A stretch of 64,000 nucleotides of DNA from AAA044-D11 sp965268275 (GCA_965268275.1 OZ254168.1:248001-312000); one strand, 5' to 3'. Shown: positions 52,877 through 61,928, numbered from the stretch's first letter. The notes: generated by a model from the sequence alone, not told the origin. A program made the numbers and translations.

Positions 52877-53869
52877 ATGAATCAGGTTTCTGACGGTTTG
52901 ATGGGCGTATCAGTTGTTCTGCCCATTCTCAACGAGGAGCGGGACCTTCGGGAAAGTATTTCGGCAATTTTGGCCCAGAATTTCAGCGCTCCATTTGAAG
53001 TCATTCTGGCCCTTGGACCTTCAACTGATCGCACAAATGAAATTGCTAAGGAATTAGCCGCAAGTGATTCACGGGTGGTTTTAGTAGATAACCCAACTGG
53101 TCGAACAGCAAATGGTTTGAATGCCGCAATTGCTCGTGCAAAGTATTCAATTATTTCGCGCATCGATGGGCATGCCGAAATCTCTCCAACATATTTGCGT
53201 GATGCAACAGAGTTACTGAATAAGACCGGGGCCGTAAATGTTGGTGGCATCATGGCGGCAGTTGGTAAATCAAAGTTCGAAAAAGCAGTAGCTACTGCGA
53301 TGCGCTCGCCACTTGGTGTTGGCTCTTCAAGATTTCATACCGGAGGTAGCGCTGGTCCTGCCGACACGGTTTATCTCGGCACCTTTAAAAAGTCTGCGCT
53401 ACTTGAAGCTGGTGGTTATGACGAGAGATTTACTCGGGCCCAAGATTGGGAGCTAAATTTTAGATTACGCAAGAATGGTGGGGTCATCTGGTTTGATCCA
53501 TCTTTAGTTGTAACTTATCGACCACGTTCGACTATTAAGGCGCTTGCTAAACAGTATTTTCAATATGGAACTTGGCGTCGTGCAGTATCACGAAGTCATA
53601 AGGGGAGTGTGAATTTACGTTACCTAGCACCGCCCACAGCTTTAGTTGTTAATACCTTGTCAATAATTTTAGGGTTAGTTTTCTCGCCATTGTTTTTTCT
53701 TCCAGCAGCAACATATCTAGCGCTAATACTTATTGGTTCATTAGTTTTAGGGAAGAGCGTTGTAGAAAAAATCATCCTTCCAACAGTTTTAGTAACCATG
53801 CACATGGTTTGGGGGGCTGGCTATTTGTCATCATCAAAAGGATTGTTGGCAGAAGAAGCTGGCGAATAG
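52877..53869 (+). CDS. Family 2 glycosyltransferase with C-terminal membrane region (ExoA-like)
   Basis: 330 residues. GT-A fold start VSVVLPILNEERDLRESISAIL, ISRIDGHAEISPTYL with the metal-binding Asp, and RAQDWELNFRLRKNGG with the catalytic-base Asp. Two or three hydrophobic helices near residues 260-315 anchor it in the membrane. Resembles ExoA-type enzymes of exopolysaccharide synthesis; sugar and acceptor unknown. The open frame starts 150 bases earlier, inside ugd, and is not used. The stop overlaps the next start in TAGTG. Confidence 0.88.
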   Translation: MNQVSDGLMGVSVVLPILNEERDLRESISAILAQNFSAPFEVILALGPSTDRTNEIAKELAASDSRVVLVDNPTGRTANGLNAAIARAKYSIISRIDGHAEISPTYLRDATELLNKTGAVNVGGIMAAVGKSKFEKAVATAMRSPLGVGSSRFHTGGSAGPADTVYLGTFKKSALLEAGGYDERFTRAQDWELNFRLRKNGGVIWFDPSLVVTYRPRSTIKALAKQYFQYGTWRRAVSRSHKGSVNLRYLAPPTALVVNTLSIILGLVFSPLFFLPAATYLALILIGSLVLGKSVVEKIILPTVLVTMHMVWGAGYLSSSKGLLAEEAGE

Positions 53870-55062
53870 TGAAGGTAATAAAGCGGTATTTGGCGTTAAT
53901 AGTTTTAATCTCCCTAACTTCAATTAGTAGCGCAAATGCAGTTGTTCCAAAGTCATTTACCTTCACCGGTTCTGGTTATGGCCATGGCGTAGGACTTAGC
54001 CAATACGGAGCAAAGGGTCAGGCACTTGAAGGAAAATCAGCGATCGAGATTCTTAAACATTATTTCCCGCTGGCAGAGGTAACACCAGTTGTAGATACCG
54101 CAACGGTTAGCGTGAACATTGCACATAAAGTCACAGCACTTTCAATTGTTATCCCACCAACAGATTTTGCTTCGGTTGCAATAGATACCGGAGTCGCCAC
54201 CTCGCTGCCTCAGAATTCACCGCTAAATTTCGCGGTAACTGGTAAATCTATAAGTGGCCCTGGCGGGATCGGAAGAACTTGGACCGTCAGATGGAACAAT
54301 TCACAATCAGTTGTTTCGGTAAATTATGGAAAAACTAAATTCCAAGTTAGCCACGGCTACCTACGCCTTAAAGCGGTAAATGCACCCGGAATCGGATTTC
54401 GAATTGAAGCAACTAATTTGTTAAGGCTTCGCGATGAGTATTTATATGGAATTGCCGAAGTTCCATCTTCTTGGCCAGAAGCAGCGCTACAGAGCCAAGT
54501 AATTGCATCCCGCACTTATGCACTTATGCGAATGAACTCAATTAAAAGAGCGTGTGATTGTCATGTTTACAATTCAATGTATGACCAAGCATTTGTCGGA
54601 TATTCCAAAGAGGGCGAACCTCGGTATGGCCAGTTCTGGAAAGCCGCAGTTGATGCGACCGCTGTAGATGAAAGTCGTGGCCTAGCGATAACTATTAACG
54701 AACAACCAGTGAGTGTTTTCTTCTCCTCTTCTTCGGGCGGAATGACCCAATTCCCTGTCGATGTTTGGGGGACTGAAATTCCACATCTAGTAAGTGTTCC
54801 TGATCCTTGGAGCATTGATCCTGCAGTAAACAAGAATTTTGCAAACTGGACTAAGAAGGTATCCCAAAGAGTTATGGCAAAAGCATTTGGTTTAACTGAT
54901 GTAATTGAGATAACTCTTGGGCCTCGAACTGCGACAAATAGCGTTTTAAGTGTGACAGGTGTTTCAAGTGATGGAACTTCAAAAACCTTGCCGGTTGGAC
55001 CTTTTAAAACCGCAGTTAAGTTGCCCTCTTCTTGGTTTGAATTAGCAGCGCAAAACTTATAA
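53869..55062 (+). CDS. Exported SpoIID/LytB-domain protein
   Basis: 397 residues. Signal peptide VKVIKRYLALIVLISLTSISSANA, then GSGYGHGVGLSQYGAKG, the hallmark found in SpoIID/LytB proteins, and the core domain LRDEYLYGIAEVPSSWPEAALQSQVIASRTYAL, with SSSGGMTQ further on. SpoIID cleaves denuded glycan strands in sporulating bacteria; in non-sporulating actinobacteria the role is probably wall remodelling. The GTG start shares its G with the stop of the glycosyltransferase. Ends two bases from the convergent dapD stop. Confidence 0.88.
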   Translation: MKVIKRYLALIVLISLTSISSANAVVPKSFTFTGSGYGHGVGLSQYGAKGQALEGKSAIEILKHYFPLAEVTPVVDTATVSVNIAHKVTALSIVIPPTDFASVAIDTGVATSLPQNSPLNFAVTGKSISGPGGIGRTWTVRWNNSQSVVSVNYGKTKFQVSHGYLRLKAVNAPGIGFRIEATNLLRLRDEYLYGIAEVPSSWPEAALQSQVIASRTYALMRMNSIKRACDCHVYNSMYDQAFVGYSKEGEPRYGQFWKAAVDATAVDESRGLAITINEQPVSVFFSSSSGGMTQFPVDVWGTEIPHLVSVPDPWSIDPAVNKNFANWTKKVSQRVMAKAFGLTDVIEITLGPRTATNSVLSVTGVSSDGTSKTLPVGPFKTAVKLPSSWFELAAQNL

Positions 55063-55064
55063 AA

Positions 55065-55982
55065 CTAATTTGCGTGCAGAACTGAATTCAATCCGCCCCA
55101 GCTGCCGGTCTTAGGAAGTGCTTCGAGGGAACCGCTCTTTGAGTTGCGTCGGAAGAGTAAGTTATTTGCGCCAGAAAGTTCGCTGGCTTTAACAACGCTG
55201 TTATCCGGAAGCGTTATCTTGGATCCTGCAGTTATATAAGTTCCGGATTCGATTACACAATCGTTTCCAAGTGAAATTCCTAAACCAGAATTTGCACCCA
55301 ATAAACAACGTTCGCCAATCGAGATTACTTCCTTACCGCCACCACTCAAAGTTCCCATGATTGAAGCTCCGCCGCCAATATCGCTTCCATCGCCGACAAC
55401 AACGCCAGCACTTATTCGCCCTTCAACCATAGATTTGCCAAGCGTTCCGGCATTGAAGTTAACGAAGCCTTCATGCATAACTGTTGTGCCACTTGAAAGA
55501 TATGCACCAAGTCGTACCCGATCCGCATCAGCGATCCGAACACCTTCTGGGACTACGTAATCAACCATCCTTGGAAACTTATCTACGGAAAAAACGGTGA
55601 GAGTTCCATACTTAGCACGCAGCTTTGGTCCAACTGAGCTGAAGGTTGAAACTGAACATGGGCCGGCAGATGTCCAAACCACATTATTTAATATGCCAAA
55701 GATGCCATCAAGAGATTGACCGTGCGGTTTTACGATTCGATGTGAAAGTAGATGCAGTCTCAAGTATGCATCTGCAACATCCTTGGGCGGTGAATCTAGA
55801 TCAATCTCGATACTAACCTTTGATTTAGTTACCTCTCGAACCGAATCACTTCCGGTGAACTCTGAAAGATCGGCTCCGTTATTTTCTGCAAGTTTGCCGA
55901 TTCCAAGTGAATCAAACCAGACATCTAAAACTTCACCAGATTTTGCAGTGCTGGCGATTCCAAATCCGAAGGCGCTTCTCAT
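55065..55982 (-). CDS. dapD: Tetrahydrodipicolinate N-succinyltransferase, actinobacterial type
   Basis: 305 residues. Lysine/diaminopimelate pathway. Left-handed beta-helix repeats run from about residue 165 to 270 (VRLGAYLSSGTTVMHEGFVNFNAGTLG; EGRISAGVVVGDGSDIGGGASI; SIGERCLLGANSGLGISLG). The N terminus (AFGFGIAS) and length match the actinobacterial DapD and not the shorter E. coli enzyme. Start fixed by the leaderless -10 element. Confidence 0.93.
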   Translation of the reverse strand: MRSAFGFGIASTAKSGEVLDVWFDSLGIGKLAENNGADLSEFTGSDSVREVTKSKVSIEIDLDSPPKDVADAYLRLHLLSHRIVKPHGQSLDGIFGILNNVVWTSAGPCSVSTFSSVGPKLRAKYGTLTVFSVDKFPRMVDYVVPEGVRIADADRVRLGAYLSSGTTVMHEGFVNFNAGTLGKSMVEGRISAGVVVGDGSDIGGGASIMGTLSGGGKEVISIGERCLLGANSGLGISLGNDCVIESGTYITAGSKITLPDNSVVKASELSGANNLLFRRNSKSGSLEALPKTGSWGGLNSVLHAN

Positions 55983-55988
55983 GAGATA

Positions 55989-55994
55989 ACGCTA
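55989..55994 (-). promoter_or_regulatory. -10 element of dapD (leaderless)
   Basis: Minus-strand TAGCGT ends six bases before the dapD ATG; no Shine-Dalgarno sequence. Divergent from the LOG gene promoter. Confidence 0.58.
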
Positions 55995-56012
55995 CCAAAA
56001 CCAATCTGATAC

Positions 56013-56018
56013 TAGACT
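56013..56018 (+). promoter_or_regulatory. -10 element of the LOG gene
   Basis: TAGACT ends nine bases before the ATG, giving a leader of two or three bases at most. Confidence 0.5.
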
Positions 56019-56027
56019 TCATTTATT

Positions 56028-56561
56028 ATGCGAATAGCCGTTTATTGCTCAGCCTCGACAAGTATCGACCAGAAGTATCTTGATCTGGCCTTTGATGTTG
56101 GAGTTGCTATTGCCTCAAGTGGCGCTGATTTAGTTTGGGGTGGTGGTCAAGTTTCGATGATGGGCGCAGCAGCCCGAGGTGCACGTGAACGCGGCGCCAA
56201 AACTTTTGGAGTTATTCCAGAGAAACTTTTGACAATCGAGTTTGCTGATCCAGAAGCAACTGAAATGTTTACAGTTTCAAATATGCGAACTCGTAAGGCC
56301 AAGATCGAAGAGATCTCTGATGCCTTCATTATGTTGCCGGGCGGAATTGGAACTTTAGAAGAGTTCTTTGAAATTTGGGTCGGTCGAAAATTGGGATACC
56401 ACTCAAAACCTGTAGTTGTCTGTGATCCATTTGGAACATATGAGATGCTTCAAAGTTCACTCGATTATTTAAGTCAAGAAGAAATGATTGGTGCCACCTC
56501 AAATGAATTAGTTGCTTGGTGCCGCGACATCCCAAGCGCAATTCGTGCTTGCAAGCCATAA
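56028..56561 (+). CDS. LOG-family protein (cytokinin riboside 5'-monophosphate phosphoribohydrolase-like)
   Basis: 177 residues. The PGGIGTLEEFFE motif with catalytic Glu and the GGGQVSMMGAAARGAR nucleotide loop define the TIGR00730 group. Such enzymes release the base from N6-modified or plain AMP. Actinobacterial members often lie beside dapD, as here. Physiological substrate uncertain. Confidence 0.9.
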   Translation: MRIAVYCSASTSIDQKYLDLAFDVGVAIASSGADLVWGGGQVSMMGAAARGARERGAKTFGVIPEKLLTIEFADPEATEMFTVSNMRTRKAKIEEISDAFIMLPGGIGTLEEFFEIWVGRKLGYHSKPVVVCDPFGTYEMLQSSLDYLSQEEMIGATSNELVAWCRDIPSAIRACKP

Positions 56562-56600
56562 CCCGGAAGTTAGTTACTTATAAACTTTAAGTTAGACGGG

Positions 56601-56606
56601 TAACCT
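56601..56606 (+). promoter_or_regulatory. -10 element of the small sigma-region-4 gene (leaderless)
   Basis: TAACCT ends six bases before the ATG. The preceding GGG makes GGGTAACCT, the same as at tsaE. Confidence 0.65.
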
Positions 56607-56612
56607 ACGCAT

Positions 56613-56798
56613 ATGGGCGCACTCTCCGAACTTCTAGCTAGTTTGCCGGAAGAGGAGCGTTTCATTCTTACGATGCATTACATTCGATCCATGTCCGCCA
56701 AGGAGATTGCCGAGACGCTTGGCGTCCCAGAACGCGCGGTTCAAAGCGTTATCACGAGTGGCAAATCTCGTCTACTCTCCGCGTTAAATCAGGGCTAA
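56613..56798 (+). CDS. Orphan sigma-70 region 4 helix-turn-helix protein
   Basis: 61 residues, nearly all of them a sigma region 4 domain: SLPEEERFILTMHYIRSMSAKEIAETLGVPERAVQSVITSGKSRLL. No region 2 and no open frame that could supply one upstream; its own leaderless promoter sits directly before it, so it is not a fragment cut by frameshift. It might contact the -35 element or the beta flap without acting as a full sigma factor. Function unknown. Confidence 0.75.
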   Translation: MGALSELLASLPEEERFILTMHYIRSMSAKEIAETLGVPERAVQSVITSGKSRLLSALNQG

Positions 56799-56903
56799 TA
56801 CCGAGGTTTTTTCAATTTCCATTCACCACCGCTTTTGCGAGATACTTACCCACTGCGTTACCCCCAAAGATTTAAAGCACCGCTAATGTAAAAGGAGCAA
56901 AAC

Positions 56904-57083
56904 ATGGCAGCCATGAAACCTCGAACTGGTGATGGACCCATGGAAGTTACCAAGGAAGCTCGCAGTTTTGTTATGCGGATCCCACTTGAAGGCGGCGGAC
57001 GTTTAGTTGTCGAGTTAAATGTTGAAGAAGCCACAAATCTTGGAAATGCATTACAGGCAGCGGTCTCCCTCGTTAAGAAGTAA
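56904..57083 (+). CDS. DUF3117 protein
   Basis: 59 residues. MAAMKPRTGDGPMEVTKEAR followed by FVMRIPLEGGGRLVVELNVEEA is the DUF3117 pattern, a small actinobacterial family without known function, found near the LOG/htrA/tatB region in mycobacteria too. Strong AAAGGAG before the ATG. Translation is unambiguous despite the short length. Confidence 0.88.
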   Translation: MAAMKPRTGDGPMEVTKEARSFVMRIPLEGGGRLVVELNVEEATNLGNALQAAVSLVKK

Positions 57084-57106
57084 TTTAGTCCTTTCGGGTA
57101 TCAGAC

Positions 57107-58636
57107 TTGCGGGCATCAGAGTTAACAACAGCCGTGAAACTTTTGCCAAATATTGATTCTTTATCGATTTCAGATATCGATTTCTCAGAGTATGACACTG
57201 TCGCGGTTCCAATAACAAAATCAGATAACGCCCCTGAATTAGGCAATCCCAAAGCAATTAAAGCAATCGAGAAGTATTTCAATATTGATTTAGCAAAGTT
57301 ACTTTCAAATTGGCCAGATGCCACAGGTAAAGCTGGTGAGTTAATTGAAGTCCCAATTACCGCACCAGAAGCAAAAATCTCCCGTGTTTATTTTGTTGGG
57401 ATTGGTGAAAACAGCCCCGATGATTTACGCAAAGCAGGAACTGCGCTGTCGCGCAAAGTTAAGAGCTCTGGATCTTCAATATTAAATGCGCTAGTCACAA
57501 CAAAGCAGAGCGCTCGCAACCATGCCGTTGCAATTGCGTTAGCCAGTTATTCCTGGAGTCAGAAGAGCCCACCACCTAAAGTTTTGAAAGCCGCCAGTTT
57601 TACCTTGGTTGGAAAATTTGAAAACGAATTATCTGATGCAAGATTGCTTGCCGAGGGTGTCTGGCTTGCTCGCGATTTAATTCATACTCCTTCAAATATT
57701 AAGAATCCGCTCTGGATTGCAGAACAGGCTAAAGCCCAAGTAACAAAAGCGAAGGTTCCTGCGCTTAAAGTTGAAGTGAAAAGTGGTGCAGGACTCGCAA
57801 AATTTGGTGGCCTACTTGCTGTTGGAAACTCTGCACCCAAGCCCGGACCAAGATTGGTTCAAGTTTCTTATGAACCTCGAGGTTCTAAGAATTGGCCACA
57901 TGTTGTTTTAGTTGGCAAAGGAATTACCTTCGATACCGGAGGCGTCTCGCTTAAGCGCCCATACGAACATATGGTTGGAATGAAGAGCGATATGTCAGGT
58001 GCGGCCGCTGTTTTAGCTACGGTAATTGCAATTGCAAAATTGGGAGCCGCGGCTCCGAAGGTTCGAGTAACTGGAATTTTGATGTGTGCCGAAAATGCTT
58101 TATCTAGCACTTCACAAAGACCTTCTGATGTGATTACTCATTATGGTGGGACTACGGTTGAAGTAATTAACACAGATGCGGAAGGTCGCTTAGTCCTTGC
58201 AGATGCTCTGGCTTATGCCGATGCTGAACTAAAACCAGATTATTTAATTGATGTTGCAACTCTTACCGGAGCCGCAACACTTGGACTTGGCAGACAATAC
58301 GCAGCGATGTACACCCGTGATGTTGCTCTGGCTCAAGCCCTTTACGATGCTGGGCAGAGTTCTGGTGATCGGGTATGGCATATGCCATTGATAGACGATT
58401 ACAAAACTGCACTTGCAAGTGAAATTGCAGACTTCAACCACACAGCCGAAAAGCCAGATTTCAATGGCGGTTCGATCACCGCAGCACTTTTCTTAGAACA
58501 CTTTGCTGGAGATCGAAAATGGGTGCACCTCGATATCGCTGGACCTGCTCGCTCTGAAAATGATTCTGGAGAAAATCCAAAAGGCGGCACTGGCTTCGGC
58601 GTTAGATTGCTCATCGAGTGGTTGACTTCGCTATGA
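57107..58636 (+). CDS. pepA: Leucyl aminopeptidase (M17)
   Basis: 509 residues from the TTG, about 500 from a GTG at 57134; neither has a good ribosome site, so the start is open. The C-terminal catalytic domain has VGKGITFDTGGVSLK (metal-binding Lys and Asp), MKSDMSGAAAV, and NTDAEGRLVLADAL with metal-binding Asp/Glu and the active-site Arg. Cytosolic dizinc/manganese peptidase for peptide turnover. The end overlaps the methyltransferase start by four bases. Confidence 0.93.
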   Translation: MRASELTTAVKLLPNIDSLSISDIDFSEYDTVAVPITKSDNAPELGNPKAIKAIEKYFNIDLAKLLSNWPDATGKAGELIEVPITAPEAKISRVYFVGIGENSPDDLRKAGTALSRKVKSSGSSILNALVTTKQSARNHAVAIALASYSWSQKSPPPKVLKAASFTLVGKFENELSDARLLAEGVWLARDLIHTPSNIKNPLWIAEQAKAQVTKAKVPALKVEVKSGAGLAKFGGLLAVGNSAPKPGPRLVQVSYEPRGSKNWPHVVLVGKGITFDTGGVSLKRPYEHMVGMKSDMSGAAAVLATVIAIAKLGAAAPKVRVTGILMCAENALSSTSQRPSDVITHYGGTTVEVINTDAEGRLVLADALAYADAELKPDYLIDVATLTGAATLGLGRQYAAMYTRDVALAQALYDAGQSSGDRVWHMPLIDDYKTALASEIADFNHTAEKPDFNGGSITAALFLEHFAGDRKWVHLDIAGPARSENDSGENPKGGTGFGVRLLIEWLTSL

Positions 58637-59277
58637 CAATTGATAAGCCGATATCTAACCGCGGTGACATGTCAGCCTTTGCTGAAAACTTTCCGCATGA
58701 AGATTTCTTTATGCAGCAAGCCAGAAAGAATGGCGCCGAAATCGGAGCGCCAGATCCAACAATTGGTGTTGGCGGTTTAATTAATTTTATAGCTGGCTTA
58801 ATTTCAGCAAAATCGATTGTCGAGATTGGAACAGGCTCTGGCGTAAGTGGTCTTTGGATTTTTAATGGTGCACCAAAAGATGCGACATTTACCTCTATTG
58901 ATTCCGAACGCGAACATTCCGCAAGCGCAAAAGAGATCTTGGAAGAGGCTGGAGTTTCTGCCCAAAGATTCAGATTAATCACAGGAAATATTGTTGAAGT
59001 CGTAGGAAAGTTAGCGGATTCAAATTACGACTTAATGATTGTGAGATCACCGATAGATATGGTCGATGTAGTGCAAGAGAGTTACAGATTGCTAAAGCCT
59101 AATGGTGTGCTGATAATCGATAATGCGCTAGATGGTGGCAAGGTTGCCGATCCAACTCAACGTGACTTTGAAACTATTGCTCGCCGTGATTCGATAAAAG
59201 CAATCAAAGAAGATTCCAGATGGAGCTCCTCACTAATTCCAATTGGCGGCGGAGCACTTCTCGCTCGTAAGATTTGA
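58633..59277 (+). CDS. SAM-dependent O-methyltransferase (family 3 type)
   Basis: 214 residues. VEIGTGSGVSGLWIFNG binds SAM; DLMIVRSPIDMVDVVQESYRLLKPNGVLIIDNALDGGKV contains the usual metal-site position (Asp-Asn), though the first Asp of the family (normally D-x2-F/KxDY) reads RSPID. Resembles mycobacterial Rv1220c, which lies near htrA and tatB as here. Substrate unknown. ATGA overlap with pepA; GTG 58618 is a less likely start. Confidence 0.86.
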   Translation: MTIDKPISNRGDMSAFAENFPHEDFFMQQARKNGAEIGAPDPTIGVGGLINFIAGLISAKSIVEIGTGSGVSGLWIFNGAPKDATFTSIDSEREHSASAKEILEEAGVSAQRFRLITGNIVEVVGKLADSNYDLMIVRSPIDMVDVVQESYRLLKPNGVLIIDNALDGGKVADPTQRDFETIARRDSIKAIKEDSRWSSSLIPIGGGALLARKI

Positions 59278-59279
59278 TT

Positions 59280-60443
59280 ATGGCTGACAACTCGAAGAAC
59301 TCTGAAACACCTCCCACTTCAGTTACTCCATGGTGGATTTCAGAGTATGAAGTTGTAACAGCCAAGGATATAAAGAAGCGAAATACCAGGACGGTAAGTT
59401 TCGGAATTGCAATTTCAATGGCCCTAATCGCCGGCGTAGTTGGCAGCGTGGTTGGACGCACTTCGGCAACACTTGATACCAGGACGAATTTAGTTTCAAC
59501 CAAGAGCACAATCGAACGTAAACCAGATTCAATTGCCGGAATCGCGGCTCGGGTATCGCCTTCAGTTGTTTCAATTGAAGTTAGCAAAGGCAACAATGGT
59601 GGAACAGGTTCGGGATTCTTTCTGGATAGCACTGGGCACATTCTTACCAACAACCATGTGATCTCATTTGCGGCAACAGCTGGAGCATCGATCCGAGTTA
59701 GATTGGCCAACGGCAAGACATATGATGCCAAATTAGTAGGCCGTGATGTTTCATATGATTTAGCAGTAATTAAAATTAAAGTAACCGATGCTCCTGCATT
59801 ACAACTGGGAGATAGCGACGCGGTGCAAGTTGGTGATGGTGTACTTGCAGTTGGCTCGCCACTTGGTTTAACCGGAACCGTCACATCAGGAATTGTTAGT
59901 GCAAAGAATCGTCCAGTTACATCTGGTGGCGGAACACGAGAGAGCTCATTTATAAATGCAATTCAAACTGATGCTGCAATTAATCCCGGTAACTCAGGTG
60001 GTCCATTGGTAGATCTTTCGGGCGCTGTTATTGGAATCAACTCTGCAATTGCAACAACTGGTTCAGGATTTGGTGGCCAGAGCGGATCTATTGGACTAGG
60101 TTTTGCGATTCCAATTAATCAAGCGCGAAAAACAGCGGATCAATTGATTAAGAATGGAAGTTCGACTTATCCGATTATGGGTGTATCTCTAGATATCAGC
60201 TACAGCGGAGCCGGTGCCAAGATTCCTGAAACACCTGAATCTGTAACGCCAGGTGGACCGGCAGCACGCGCTGGAATAAAACCCGGTGATGTCATTATTG
60301 AAATTGATGGAAAGGCCGTCAACACCGCGGATGAAGCAATTGTTAAAGTGCGTTCACTAAACGTAGGTGACAAGATCAAGATTAAATACCAACGCCAAGG
60401 CGTTACCAAAGAAGTCTCACTCGTTCTCATAGCTGCAAAATAA
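59280..60443 (+). CDS. htrA: HtrA/DegP-like membrane-anchored serine protease with PDZ domain
   Basis: 387 residues. A short cytoplasmic tail, one membrane helix (about residues 40-60), then the protease domain outside: His in LTNNHVIS, Asp in YDLAVIKI, Ser in NPGNSGGPLV. A C-terminal PDZ domain has PAARAGIKPGDVIIEIDGK. Handles misfolded exported proteins. Next to tatB, as in mycobacteria, but sigE and rseA, which precede htrA there, are missing here. ATG three codons after the methyltransferase end. Confidence 0.94.
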   Translation: MADNSKNSETPPTSVTPWWISEYEVVTAKDIKKRNTRTVSFGIAISMALIAGVVGSVVGRTSATLDTRTNLVSTKSTIERKPDSIAGIAARVSPSVVSIEVSKGNNGGTGSGFFLDSTGHILTNNHVISFAATAGASIRVRLANGKTYDAKLVGRDVSYDLAVIKIKVTDAPALQLGDSDAVQVGDGVLAVGSPLGLTGTVTSGIVSAKNRPVTSGGGTRESSFINAIQTDAAINPGNSGGPLVDLSGAVIGINSAIATTGSGFGGQSGSIGLGFAIPINQARKTADQLIKNGSSTYPIMGVSLDISYSGAGAKIPETPESVTPGGPAARAGIKPGDVIIEIDGKAVNTADEAIVKVRSLNVGDKIKIKYQRQGVTKEVSLVLIAAK

Positions 60444-60466
60444 ATACAGATAGCTCAAATTAGGGA

Positions 60467-60472
60467 TAGGCT
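60467..60472 (+). promoter_or_regulatory. -10 element of tatB (leaderless)
   Basis: TAGGCT ends six bases before the tatB ATG; no Shine-Dalgarno sequence. Confidence 0.58.
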
Positions 60473-60478
60473 TCGAAA

Positions 60479-60784
60479 ATGTTCGGTATCGGTGCTGGTG
60501 AATTCATTGCAATCGCATTGGTCGCTGCAGTTTTGGTCGGTCCAGATCGACTTCCTAAGTTAACTACTGACTTAACAAGCCTTATTCGCAAAGTTCGTGA
60601 CCTGGCGCAAGGAGCAACAAAGGATTTACGTGAAAACCTTGGGCCCGGATATGAAGACTTGACCGTCTCCGATTTAAATCCCAAGAAGTTTCTTTCAAAG
60701 CACGTGAATGAAGCCTTGGCTGAACCTGCAGCTGAGATAGCGGAGATAAAAAAGGCCGCAAAGATTGATCCTGACTTACTATGA
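60479..60784 (+). CDS. tatB: Sec-independent protein translocase subunit TatB
   Basis: 101 residues. One N-terminal membrane helix (FGIGAGEFIAIALVAAVLVG), then PDRLPKLTTDLTSLIRKVRDLAQGATKDLRENLGP, the amphipathic helix of TatB. The family normally has a Glu-Pro or Gly-Pro hinge; GPDRLP is seen. tatA and tatC are not in the window. ATGA overlap with mrp. Confidence 0.92.
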   Translation: MFGIGAGEFIAIALVAAVLVGPDRLPKLTTDLTSLIRKVRDLAQGATKDLRENLGPGYEDLTVSDLNPKKFLSKHVNEALAEPAAEIAEIKKAAKIDPDLL

Positions 60785-61905
60785 CAAGTGCAATAGTTGA
60801 AAGAATTCATGAAGCGCTAAAAGGTGTTTCTGATCCCGAATTACATCGCCCACTTCCAGAATTAGGAATGGTGCAATCTGTCGAATTCATTGATGGCGTT
60901 GCTGCGATAACAATTTTGTTAACTATTTCTGGTTGCCCAATGCGCGATAGATTGCAGAAGGATATTTCGGACTCGCTCGAACCGATTACTGAAGTGAAGT
61001 CTCTTGATTTGACCTTCGGTGTGATGAATGAAGAGCAACGAAATAACGTTAAGAAATTGTTAAATGGTGGTCGTGAAAAATTCATTCCATTTGCTCAACC
61101 AGATTCACTGACCCGAGTAATTGGAATTGCTTCTGGCAAAGGTGGCGTCGGAAAATCTTCAGTAACAGCAAACCTTGCGGTAGCGGCAGCCCAAAAGGGT
61201 TTAAAGGTTGGAATTTTAGATGCAGATGTTTACGGTCATTCAATTCCAAGATTGATGGGAATAGTTGGCAAACGACCAACAGCAATTGATCAAACATTTA
61301 TTCCAGTTGAAGCATACGGTGTAAAAGTTGTATCAATGGAGATGTTCAAGCCAGAGCGATCAGATGCGGTTGCATTTCGCGGACCAATGTTGCATAAAGT
61401 TTTAGAACAATTGTTGAGTGATGCCTACTGGGGTGACCTTGATTTACTTCTGTTGGATTTACCACCAGGAACTGGTGACATTGCAATTTCTTTAGGGCAG
61501 TTATTGCCGGCATCTGAAATAGTTGTTGTTACAACACCACAAATTGCAGCGGCTGAAGTTTCAGAGCGCGCCGGCCGAATTGCTCACCAATTGAAACAAC
61601 ACATCATTGGTGTAATTGAAAATATGTCTGACTCAGCATGTGCTAAATGCGGAGAACCAATTGCCATATTTGGCACAGGTGGCGGACTTGAAACCGCGAA
61701 ACAGCTATCCGAATTAGTTGGCGCCGATGTTGCATTGATTGGGCAGATTCCATTCGCCCCGGCTTTGCGAGAAGGCGGAGACATTGGAAATCCAATCGTT
61801 ATTAGTGATCCAACATGTCCAGCAAGTGAATCTTTTGCTGCGATAGTGGAGAAAATTACCCTTCGCCCTAAGTCTCTAGTCGGAGTCAGGCTCTCCCTTT
61901 CATAA
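60781..61905 (+). CDS. mrp: Mrp/ApbC-type iron-sulfur cluster carrier ATPase
   Basis: 374 residues. N-terminal MIP18 (DUF59) domain to about residue 90 (ALKGVSDPELHRPLPELGM), then the deviant Walker A GKGGVGKSSVTANLA near residue 120, and AEVSERAGRIAHQL. The CxxC that binds the bridging cluster is CAKC near residue 282. Delivers Fe-S clusters to apoproteins such as the WhiB regulator would need. Coupled to tatB. Confidence 0.93.
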   Translation: MTSAIVERIHEALKGVSDPELHRPLPELGMVQSVEFIDGVAAITILLTISGCPMRDRLQKDISDSLEPITEVKSLDLTFGVMNEEQRNNVKKLLNGGREKFIPFAQPDSLTRVIGIASGKGGVGKSSVTANLAVAAAQKGLKVGILDADVYGHSIPRLMGIVGKRPTAIDQTFIPVEAYGVKVVSMEMFKPERSDAVAFRGPMLHKVLEQLLSDAYWGDLDLLLLDLPPGTGDIAISLGQLLPASEIVVVTTPQIAAAEVSERAGRIAHQLKQHIIGVIENMSDSACAKCGEPIAIFGTGGGLETAKQLSELVGADVALIGQIPFAPALREGGDIGNPIVISDPTCPASESFAAIVEKITLRPKSLVGVRLSLS

Positions 61906-61922
61906 CTTCTCTAAGCATCGCC

Positions 61923-61928
61923 TAAGAT
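61923..61928 (+). promoter_or_regulatory. -10 element of the MgtE-N/CBS gene (leaderless)
   Basis: TAAGAT ends six bases before the ATG; the CCTAAGATTGGG context repeats that of the PIG-L gene. Confidence 0.65.

Noticed and set aside
59204..59884. Minus-strand open frame of 226 codons opposite htrA and the methyltransferase end
   Set aside because: It is the antisense of two well-supported genes, has low-complexity Pro/Thr/Val content and no recognisable domain.
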